Shown in pieces: positions 7,938 to 17,029 of a stretch of DNA of 64,000 nt. The notes under the pieces were generated by a model. The model saw nothing but the letters and a program-made list of their open reading frames with translations, was not told where the DNA came from and did not search any database. Origin of the DNA: Streptomyces sp. NBC_00078 (GTDB taxonomy: Bacteria > Actinomycetota > Actinomycetes > Streptomycetales > Streptomycetaceae); the NCBI RefSeq assembly GCF_026343335.1, contig NZ_JAPELX010000001.1, forward strand, positions 7,874,001-7,938,000. Reading direction: 5' to 3'. Position 1 is the first letter of the stretch. The number at the start of each line of letters is the position of its first letter. A program made the position numbers and the translations under genes.

Positions 7938-9487
7938 GGCCTGCGCCAGCTCCGTCCGTCTCGTGCGAGCATCTCGTCGGCTTCCTCGGGTCCCCAGCTT
8001 CCCGAGGGGTACTGCGCGGGCTTGCCGTGCCGCGCCCAGTACTTCTCGATCGGGTCGAGGATCTTCCAGGACTCTTCCACTTCCTGGTGACGGGGGAACA
8101 GGTTGGCGTCGCCGAGCAGCACGTCCAGGATGAGCCGCTCGTACGCCTCCGGGGAGGACTCGGTGAACGACTCGCCGTAGGCGAAGTCCATCGACACGTC
8201 CCGGATCTCCATGGAGGTGCCCGGCACCTTGGAGCCGAACCGCACCGTCATGCCCTCGTCGGGCTGGACGCGGATGACGATCGCGTTCTGGCCGAGCTCC
8301 TCGGTGGCGGTGGAGTCGAAGGGGGAGTGCGGGGCCCGCTTGAAGACGACCGCGATCTCCGTGACCCGGCGGCCCAGGCGCTTGCCGGTACGCAGGTAGA
8401 AGGGGATGCCCGCCCAGCGGCGGTTGTCCACCTCCAGCTTGACGGCCGCGTAGGTGTCGGTCTTCGACTGCGGGTCGATGCCGTCTTCCTGGAGGTAGCC
8501 GGCCACCTTCTCGCCGCCCTGCCAGCCCTCGGCGTACTGCGCGAGAACAGTGTGCTCGCCCAGCTTCTCCGGCACCCGCACCGACTTGAGGACCTTGAGC
8601 TTCTCGGTGAGCAGCGACTCGGCGTCGAAGGCGATGGGCTCCTCCATCGCGGTGAGCGCCATCAGCTGCAGGAGGTGGTTCTGGATGACGTCACGGGCGG
8701 CGCCGATGCCGTCGTAGTAGCCGGCCCGGCCGCCGATGCCGATGTCCTCGGCCATGGTGATCTGGATGTGGTCGACGTACGACCGGTTCCAGATGGGTTC
8801 GTACATCTGGTTGGCGAAGCGGAGCGCCAGGATGTTCTGGACGGTCTCCTTGCCCAGGTAGTGGTCGATGCGGAACACCTGGTCCGGGTCGAACACGTCG
8901 TGCAGGAGCGCGTTCAGGTCCCGGGCGCTCGCCAGGTCGTGCCCGAACGGCTTCTCGATCACCGCACGCCGCCAGGAGCCCTCCTGCGCGCGTGCCAGAC
9001 CGTGCTTCTTCAGCTGCTGGACGACCTTGGGGAAGAACTTCGGCGGTACGGAGAGGTAGAAGGCGAAGTTGCCTCCGGTGCCGCGGGAGGCGTCCAGCTC
9101 GTCGACGGCCGACTTCAGCTGCTTGAACGCCGTGTCGTCGTCGAAGTCGCCCGGAATGAAGCGCATGCCCTCGGCCAGCTGCTGCCAGACCTCCTCGCGG
9201 AACTCGGTGCGCGCGTGCTCGCGGACCGCGTCGTGCACGACCTGTGCGAAGTCCTGGTCCTCCCAGTCCCGGCGGGCGAACCCGACGAGGGAGAAGCCAG
9301 GCGGCAGCAGGCCGCGGTTGGCGAGGTCGTAGACGGCCGGCATCAGCTTCTTGCGGGACAGGTCGCCGGTGACGCCGAAGATGACGAGACCGGACGGGCC
9401 CGCGATACGCGGCAGCCGGCGGTCGCGCTCGTCGCGCAACGGGTTGGTCCAGTCGAGTCCCGCCCCCGTCACTGCTTCCTCGGTCAT
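7934..9487 (-). CDS. zwf: Glucose-6-phosphate 1-dehydrogenase
   Basis: This 517-residue enzyme oxidises glucose 6-phosphate to 6-phosphogluconolactone and makes NADPH. The nucleotide loop GVTGDLSRKKLMPAVYDL starts near residue 38. The active-site motif RIDHYLGKE (about 200) and the preceding EKPFGHDLASA (about 173) are intact. The length is typical. It lies between tal and opcA with 4-bp overlaps on both sides. A 6-phosphogluconolactonase gene, commonly adjacent in Streptomyces, is not present in this operon. Confidence 0.96.
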   Translation of the reverse strand: MTEEAVTGAGLDWTNPLRDERDRRLPRIAGPSGLVIFGVTGDLSRKKLMPAVYDLANRGLLPPGFSLVGFARRDWEDQDFAQVVHDAVREHARTEFREEVWQQLAEGMRFIPGDFDDDTAFKQLKSAVDELDASRGTGGNFAFYLSVPPKFFPKVVQQLKKHGLARAQEGSWRRAVIEKPFGHDLASARDLNALLHDVFDPDQVFRIDHYLGKETVQNILALRFANQMYEPIWNRSYVDHIQITMAEDIGIGGRAGYYDGIGAARDVIQNHLLQLMALTAMEEPIAFDAESLLTEKLKVLKSVRVPEKLGEHTVLAQYAEGWQGGEKVAGYLQEDGIDPQSKTDTYAAVKLEVDNRRWAGIPFYLRTGKRLGRRVTEIAVVFKRAPHSPFDSTATEELGQNAIVIRVQPDEGMTVRFGSKVPGTSMEIRDVSMDFAYGESFTESSPEAYERLILDVLLGDANLFPRHQEVEESWKILDPIEKYWARHGKPAQYPSGSWGPEEADEMLARDGRSWRRP

Positions 9488-10653
9488 GCTGCGTCAACTC
9501 CCTTGCTGTCCAGGGACTTCGCCACGGCGTTCAGCAGGTCCTGCCAGGCCACCTCGAACTTGGCTACGCCCTCGTCCTCCAACTGCTTCACGACCTGGGC
9601 GTAGGAGATCCCGAGCGCTTCCACGGCCGCCAGGTCGGCGCGGGCCTGCGCGTAGCCGCCGGTCACCGTGTCGCCCGTGATGTCGCCGTGGTCGGCGGTG
9701 GCGTCGAGGGTGGCCTCCGGCATGGTGTTGACGGTGCCGGGGGCGACCAGCTCGTCGACGTACAGGGTGTCCTTGTACGCCGGGTCCTTCACGCCGGTCG
9801 AGGCCCACAGCGGGCGCTGCCTGTTGGCCTTGGCGCCGGCGAGGGCCGCCCAGCGCCCGCCTCCGCGTGTCGAATTGTCGGCAGAGCCGAACACATCCTC
9901 GTAGGCCTCGTACGCCAGCCGCGCGTTGGCGAGCGCCGCCCTGCCCTTGAGCGCGAGCGCCTCGGCCGTGCCCAGCACGGTCAGCCGCTTGTCGATCTCG
10001 GAGTCGACTCGGGAGACGAAGAAGGAGGCCACGGAGTGGATGGCGGAGAGGTCCAGGCCCTTCGCGGCGGCCTTCTCCAGGCCCGCCAGGTAGGCGTCCA
10101 TGACCTCGCGGTAGCGCTCCAGGGAGAAGATCAGCGTGACGTTGACGCTGATGCCGAGGCCGATGACCTCGGTGATCGCCGGGAGGCCCGCCCTGGTCGC
10201 GGGGATCTTGATCATGACGTTGGGGCGGTCGACGAGCCAGGCGAGCTGCTTGGCCTCGGCGATCGTGGCCGCCGTGTGGTGGGCGAGACGCGGGTCGACC
10301 TCGATGGAGACCCGGCCGTCGCGGCCGCCGGTGGCGTCGTGCACGGGCCGCAGTATGTCGGCGGCGGCGCGCACGTCCGCCGTGGTCATCATGCGTACGG
10401 CCTCGTCGACCGTGACGCCGCGCACGGCGAGGTCGGCGAGCTGCTCCTCGTAGCCCGCGCCGGAGCCGATGGCGGCCTGGAAGATGGACGGGTTGGTGGT
10501 CACGCCCACCACGTGCTTGTTCTCGACCAGTTCGGCGAGGTTGCCGGATTCGATCCGGCTGCGCGACAGGTCGTCCAGCCAGATGGAGACGCCTTCGTCG
10601 CTGAGGCGCCCCAGGGCTCCCGCGGTCGCGGCTGCTTCGGTCACAGTGCTCAT
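9484..10653 (-). CDS. tal: Transaldolase (TalB/TalA class, actinobacterial type)
   Basis: This 389-residue enzyme transfers a dihydroxyacetone unit between sugar phosphates in the non-oxidative pentose phosphate pathway. SIWLDDLSRSRI and VVGVTTNPSIFQAAI are at the N-terminus. The Schiff-base lysine is in NVMIKIPAT (about 147). VNVTLIFSLERYREVM and FFVSRVDSEIDKRL are also typical. It lies between tkt (20 bp gap) and zwf (4-bp overlap). The length matches the roughly 370-390 residue actinobacterial enzymes. Confidence 0.95.
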   Translation of the reverse strand: MSTVTEAAATAGALGRLSDEGVSIWLDDLSRSRIESGNLAELVENKHVVGVTTNPSIFQAAIGSGAGYEEQLADLAVRGVTVDEAVRMMTTADVRAAADILRPVHDATGGRDGRVSIEVDPRLAHHTAATIAEAKQLAWLVDRPNVMIKIPATRAGLPAITEVIGLGISVNVTLIFSLERYREVMDAYLAGLEKAAAKGLDLSAIHSVASFFVSRVDSEIDKRLTVLGTAEALALKGRAALANARLAYEAYEDVFGSADNSTRGGGRWAALAGAKANRQRPLWASTGVKDPAYKDTLYVDELVAPGTVNTMPEATLDATADHGDITGDTVTGGYAQARADLAAVEALGISYAQVVKQLEDEGVAKFEVAWQDLLNAVAKSLDSKGVDAA

Positions 10654-10672
10654 CTTCTTTCTTGCGATCGGA

Positions 10673-12748
<2,076 letters not shown>

Positions 12749-12800
12749 CTTCAAGAAATCCTCGATCGAAGCGGCGTAACTGCTCTGATGCGTTCAAACT

Positions 12801-12817
12801 TAAAAGTCTGACTTTTA
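12801..12817. promoter_or_regulatory. Perfect 7-bp inverted repeat between tkt and araC-type gene
   Basis: TAAAAGT and ACTTTTA flank a 3-bp spacer in an otherwise GC-rich divergent promoter region. It is 53 bp from the tkt start and 78 bp from the AraC start. It is a candidate operator or part of a core promoter. AraC proteins more often bind direct repeats, so the bound protein is uncertain. Confidence 0.5.
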
Positions 12818-12894
12818 CGGGGGAAGGTCGCCGTGTGTCAGCCTGTGGTGAAAGTGGGACACGGAGAGCTTCGGCCGGGCGGCGTGAGAAGGAC

Positions 12895-13800
12895 ATGGCG
12901 GACAGAACCATCCAAGGTGGAGACGATGACGGCCAGGTGGACGGCATTCGAACGTTCCCCTTCCCGGTCGAGCTGAGCGTGGGCGGAGTCGGCATCCAGG
13001 CCGGCCCGATGGAGGCCGGCCGGACCTGGCACGCCGAGGCGCCGCTGGAGCGTGTGCACCGCATCGACTTCCATGTGGTGATGCTCTTCGACGGCGGCCC
13101 CGTCCGCCACATGATCGACTTCGCCGAGTACGAGGCGTCGGCCGGTGATGTGCTGTGGATCCGTCCGGGACAGGTCCACCGGTTCTCGCGCACGAGCGAG
13201 TACCGCGGAACCGTCCTGACCATGCAGCCCGGCTTCCTGCCCCGTGCCACGGTGGAGGCGACCGGCCTCTACCGCTACGACCTGCCGCCCCTGCTCCACC
13301 CGGACGCACCCAGGCTGGCCGGCCTCCGCTCCTCGCTCGCCCAGCTGCAACGCGAGTACGAGGACACGGCGACGCTGCCGCTGAGCCTGCACACCGCGGT
13401 ACTGCGCCACTCCCTGACGGCGTTCCTGCTGCGCCTCGCGCATCTGGCAGCCAGTTCGGCGGAGGCGGCGCGCCGTCAGTCGGACACGACCTTCACGCTC
13501 TTCCGGGACGCCGTGGAGAAGAGCTTCGCCACCAACCACAGCGTCAGCGCCTACGCCGACTCCCTCGGTTACTCCCGCCGCACCCTCGTCCGCGCGGTCC
13601 GCGCAGCCACCGGCGAGACCCCCAAAGGCTTCATCGACAAACGGGTCGTCCTGGAGGCCAAGCGCCTGCTGGCCCACACCGACATGCCGATCGGGCGCGT
13701 CGGCGCCGCGATCGGCTTCCCGGACGCCGCGAACTTCTCCAAGTTCTTCCAGCAGCACACGGAGCTGACACCGGCGGCGTTCCGGGCGGAGCTGCGCTGA
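12895..13800 (+). CDS. AraC family transcriptional regulator
   Basis: This 301-residue protein has an N-terminal cupin-like sensor (residues about 20-110, with EYEASAGDVLWIRPGQVHRF) and a C-terminal double helix-turn-helix. The HTH signature is VSAYADSLGYSRRTLVRAVR (about 220-239), followed by IGAAIGFPDAANFSKFFQQH-like sequence near 275. The ATG at 12895 is preceded by GAGAAGGA at good spacing; earlier in-frame starts have no such site. It is divergent from tkt, so it may control the pentose-phosphate operon or itself. The ligand is unknown. Confidence 0.88.
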   Translation: MADRTIQGGDDDGQVDGIRTFPFPVELSVGGVGIQAGPMEAGRTWHAEAPLERVHRIDFHVVMLFDGGPVRHMIDFAEYEASAGDVLWIRPGQVHRFSRTSEYRGTVLTMQPGFLPRATVEATGLYRYDLPPLLHPDAPRLAGLRSSLAQLQREYEDTATLPLSLHTAVLRHSLTAFLLRLAHLAASSAEAARRQSDTTFTLFRDAVEKSFATNHSVSAYADSLGYSRRTLVRAVRAATGETPKGFIDKRVVLEAKRLLAHTDMPIGRVGAAIGFPDAANFSKFFQQHTELTPAAFRAELR

Positions 13801-13801
13801 C

Positions 13802-14011
13802 TCAGGACGCCACGGCGTGCGTCGAGTCCGGTCGGCCTCCGAGCCCCGGCTCCCACTTGGCGGCGTACGGGTCCGAGCCCAAGTCGCCCTCAGGCAGGGA
13901 GGGTTCGGGCCGGTACGGAAGGCCGACGTGGAAGGTGGAAGGGGGCATGGCGGCGAGGCCGGGGGACGGGGACCCGTATGTGAAGGTCGAGCCGCCCGGC
14001 GCCGCCGCCAT
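13802..14011 (-). CDS. Small proline-rich hypothetical protein
   Basis: This 69-residue frame lies 5 bp after the GH16 gene and ends just beyond the convergent AraC gene. Its third codon positions are about 90 percent G or C, which is coding-like for this genome. The product is rich in Pro, Gly and Ser, has no membrane helix or cysteine, and matches no family I recognise. A shorter ATG start exists at about 13948. It could be real or a remnant. Confidence 0.4.
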   Translation of the reverse strand: MAAAPGGSTFTYGSPSPGLAAMPPSTFHVGLPYRPEPSLPEGDLGSDPYAAKWEPGLGGRPDSTHAVAS

Positions 14012-14016
14012 TCCGG

Positions 14017-15402
14017 TCAGTGCCCGAAGTCGAACCAGTTCACGTTCACGAAGTCGGCCGGCTGGCCGCTGGTGAAGGTGAGATAGACGTCGTGTGTGCC
14101 GGTCACCGGGCTGATGTTGGCCGGGACCGTCCTCCAGGACTGCCAGCCCCCGGTGTTGGCGAGCGAGAAGCTGCCGACGGGCGTGCTGGTCCGGCTGTCC
14201 AGGCGGACCTCGACCAGGCCGCTCACGCCGGAGGCCGCGCCGCTCGCCACGCGGGCGTAGAACTGGGTGGCCGCCCTGGAGCCGAAGTCGACGCCCTTGT
14301 ACAGGGCCCAGTCGCCGTTGGCCAGGGAGCCGATGTCCTGGCCGCCGCCGGTGTCGGCGGCGGCCTCTGCGGCGGTGCCGGACTGGCCGTCGTACGACTC
14401 GGCCTGGATGGTGCTGTAGGCGTCACGGTTGCCGGTCGGCGGGGGCGTGGTGCCGCTCCCGGTGGCCGAAAGGACCTGGACGTAGTCGACGACCATCGGG
14501 TGGCCCGACTGGGTGTCGCCGTCCAGGCCGCCGCCGAGCGCGTCCGGGAAGGCGCCGCCCATCGCCACGTTCAGGATGATGAAGTAGCCGTGGTTGGTCG
14601 CGTTGGCCCAGGTCGTCGCGTCGACCTGATTCGCCGTGACCGTGTGGTAGTTGACGCCGTCGACGTAGAAGCGGATCGCCTCCGGGCTCACCGAGCGGTC
14701 CCACTCCATGCTGTAGGTGTGGAAGCCCGACTGGCACGTGGTGGCCGGGCAGGCGACGGAGTTGCCGATGCCCGTCGTCTCGTTGCACGGGCCGCCCGGG
14801 TTCGTGCCGCAGTGCATCGTCGCCCACACCTTGTTCAGGCCCTGGACGTTCTCCATCACGTCCAACTCGCCCACGCCCGGCCAGTTCTGGTAGTTGCCGC
14901 GATAGGGGGCGCCCAGCGCCCAGAACGCCGGCCAGTAGCCCTCGGCGGCGGTGCCCGTGACGTCGGGCATCTGGATCCGGGCCTCGACGCGCAGCTTGCC
15001 GCCGGCCGGGGGCCGGAAGTCGGTGCGGGTGGTCTCGATACGGCCCGAGGTCCAGCGGCCGGCCGAGTCGCGCAGCGGGGTGATGCGGAGGTTGCCGTTG
15101 CCGTCGAGCGAGACGTTGTTGGTGCTGTTCGTCATCGTCTCGACCTCGCCGGTGCCCCAGTTGGCGGGGCCGCCCGGATACGAAGTCCCGGTGTCGTACT
15201 GCCAGTCGGAGGTGTTCACGCCGGTGCCTGCGGAGCCGTTGAAGTCGTCGAGGAAGGTCTGGGTCCAGCCCGACGGGGGTGTGGGCGCGGAGGCGTCGGC
15301 GGACTGGGTGGCGGTCGTAGCGAGCGCCGCCGCCAGGCCGAGCGTGCTGAGTACGGCGACGAGTGCGCGTCGCCGTCTGGGTATGCCGGAGGTTGCACTC
15401 AT
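14017..15402 (-). CDS. Secreted GH16 beta-glucanase with C-terminal CBM6-like domain
   Basis: This 461-residue extracellular enzyme has a Sec signal peptide (residues 1-38: RRRR, a hydrophobic stretch, then ADASA). A GH16 catalytic domain occupies about 40-300, followed by a Thr/Pro linker and a CBM6-like carbohydrate-binding domain (about 325-460). The GH16 active-site motif is GELDVMEN, with two catalytic glutamates near 181 and 186. The preceding WPAFWALG and the later MEWDRS and IILNVAMGG blocks are typical of laminarinase-type enzymes that cut beta-1,3-glucan. A 14-bp perfect palindrome 46 bp upstream suggests control by a LacI repressor. Exact substrate is inferred from family. Confidence 0.92.
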   Translation of the reverse strand: MSATSGIPRRRRALVAVLSTLGLAAALATTATQSADASAPTPPSGWTQTFLDDFNGSAGTGVNTSDWQYDTGTSYPGGPANWGTGEVETMTNSTNNVSLDGNGNLRITPLRDSAGRWTSGRIETTRTDFRPPAGGKLRVEARIQMPDVTGTAAEGYWPAFWALGAPYRGNYQNWPGVGELDVMENVQGLNKVWATMHCGTNPGGPCNETTGIGNSVACPATTCQSGFHTYSMEWDRSVSPEAIRFYVDGVNYHTVTANQVDATTWANATNHGYFIILNVAMGGAFPDALGGGLDGDTQSGHPMVVDYVQVLSATGSGTTPPPTGNRDAYSTIQAESYDGQSGTAAEAAADTGGGQDIGSLANGDWALYKGVDFGSRAATQFYARVASGAASGVSGLVEVRLDSRTSTPVGSFSLANTGGWQSWRTVPANISPVTGTHDVYLTFTSGQPADFVNVNWFDFGH

Positions 15403-15447
15403 GGGGGTGCCTCTCGGTTACGGAGGGGATGGCCTGCGAGGCACGTT

Positions 15448-15461
15448 TGAGAGCGCTCTCA
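15448..15461. promoter_or_regulatory. LacI-type operator upstream of the GH16 gene
   Basis: TGAGAGCGCTCTCA is a perfect 14-bp palindrome with the central CG typical of LacI-family operators such as CebR (TGGGAGCGCTCCCA). It is 46 bp before the GH16 start codon. The cognate repressor is not next to it. Confidence 0.75.
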
Positions 15462-15954
15462 GGGTGGCCCCAATGTGCTCCCGGCCACTGACGCCGTCAA
15501 GCGTCGCAACAAGGAAACTCCTTCCCTCGCGGATGAGTTCACCTCATGAATGACGCATTGCCACAGTGCAGACAGGCAGCTCAGGCGGCCACGCCGCTGT
15601 TGTTGGCGACCTTTTCAGCAAGCTATCGTCACCACTTGCCAATAGGGGGTGGCATGACGGGGCGACGGGGCGGGGCCGTGCCGGAGAGCATTGCGCGTCG
15701 CGGAGCCGGCCGGCATCGCTCCCTGCCTGGTGACCCACCGCTTCGGCGCCTACGGCGCGCCGGTCCGGTCCGGAACCGGATCGAGGACGCCGTCCTGCCG
15801 CACTGTCCGCCGCACATGGATACGCGCTCGGCAACCGTTCCGGGCCGGCCGGACTCGGGCAGGACCCGGACAACCACCCGGCCCGTACCACCGTCTTCCG
15901 TGCTGCCCTGTCATCCACGCCCGCCACGTACCCGACCGGAAGGACCACAGATCA
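15462..15954. other. Intergenic region without a recognised gene
   Basis: About 490 bp separate the GH16 operator from the next gene. I see no frame with consistent codon bias, no RNA gene and no strong hairpin. GGAAGGA about 10 bp before the GTG at 15955 is the ribosome binding site of the next gene. Confidence 0.6.
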
Positions 15955-16437
15955 GTGACGTCCAGTGTGCTGTTGGTCATCGGCATCACCGCCGTGATCG
16001 TGTGGAGTCAGTTCTCCGCGCGGCCAGTCCGGTCAGCGACCTATGTGTGGGTCGTCCTCCTCATCGTGCGCGGCTGTATTCCACCAGGTCCGAGCCGCAC
16101 GACCGCGGCCGGAATCGCGTTCCTCGTCGCCGGGCTCGTCGTTTCGGCCCTGGCCGGCTTCCTGCGCGGTCGCACCATGCCGATGTGGCGGGAAGCGGAC
16201 GGGCGGCTGTTCCGCAAGGGCGGTCGGGAGACGCTGCTGCTGTGGATCGCCACCATCGTCGCCAAGCTGGTCCTGGGCGCCGTCGCGGAAGCCGCGTTCG
16301 GCGAGCCGTTCAACGGGACCGCCCTGTGGCTCGGCCTGGGTGTCACCTTGGGGGTCCAGCAGCTGGTGATGACGTACTACGGCCGTCGTGTGCCGGTACC
16401 GGAGCCGACGTCGCAACTGTCGACAGACACACGTTGA
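15955..16437 (+). CDS. Small integral membrane protein, DUF1453/CcdC-like
   Basis: This 160-residue protein has about four hydrophobic segments (near residues 3-20, 48-66, 90-110 and 118-136) and a basic loop with FLRGRTMPMWREADGRLF. The start SSVLLVIGITAVIVWSQF followed by a short basic segment resembles the DUF1453 family of actinobacterial membrane proteins of unknown function. A GTG at 15955 with GGAAGGA upstream fits best; longer in-frame extensions lack a ribosome site. It is alone between the GH16 gene and a decayed regulator. Confidence 0.65.
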   Translation: MTSSVLLVIGITAVIVWSQFSARPVRSATYVWVVLLIVRGCIPPGPSRTTAAGIAFLVAGLVVSALAGFLRGRTMPMWREADGRLFRKGGRETLLLWIATIVAKLVLGAVAEAAFGEPFNGTALWLGLGVTLGVQQLVMTYYGRRVPVPEPTSQLSTDTR

Positions 16438-16569
16438 CCAGGACATTCAAGGGCCTTCAGCGGCGCTCGTCTGCCTGGCCGGCCTGCCCGGGGCCCGCGA
16501 GGAGGGCGCCCGAGAACAGCCCGCGATCGCCACGGTCCTGACGGCACTGACTTCCACTCAGCGACCGCG

Positions 16570-16860
16570 GATCGGTGGGGACCGAGACGCGATGGTGATC
16601 CGGGGCAGGCCGTGATCAGCACGACTTCCCGGCCTTCCTCGGGCACGGGCAGGACGCCGCAGCTCAACCGCGGCGTGCCGGCTTCCGGGTGGTCGAGGGT
16701 TTTGGTGCGGTGCCCGGGAGCGTGGACCGGACGTGTCTGCCCGGTTTACCGGAACTCCTTGCTGCGGGCGTGCGGTTCGGCCGGCAGGGCGGTCAGCCGC
16801 GCGTGGTGCGGGTCGCGGTCGGCTGCCCGGCACGGGCGCGCCACCGCTCGGGTTGAGAAG
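16570..16860 (-). pseudogene. Decayed C-terminal part of an XRE/MmyB-like regulator
   Basis: Read leftward, the sequence gives RDPHHARLTALPAEPHARS followed by KEFR, then a TAA stop at 16746-16748. It continues in the same frame as TKTLDHPEAGTPRLSCG and EEGREVVLITACPGSPSR. This order matches the ligand-binding half of MmyB-like XRE regulators: an Arg/Asp-rich helix, a motif ending S-x-EFR, then HPEVG and a final PGSPS. No intact helix-turn-helix or start is seen upstream. The single in-frame stop and missing 5' half mark it as a pseudogene. Confidence 0.5.
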
Positions 16861-17029
16861 GCCCGAAACCACGGTTGTCCCGGCCCCAGGGTTTGTGAAC
16901 AGAGTATGAGCGGCCCGGCCGGGGCCCTGAGCATCCGCTGAGTTCCCCGTCACGGCGTGGCTTCCCCACCTCCCCGGTCGGAACAGTTCGAAAGCAGGGA
17001 ACGACGACCGACCATCGCCGGAGGTATAC

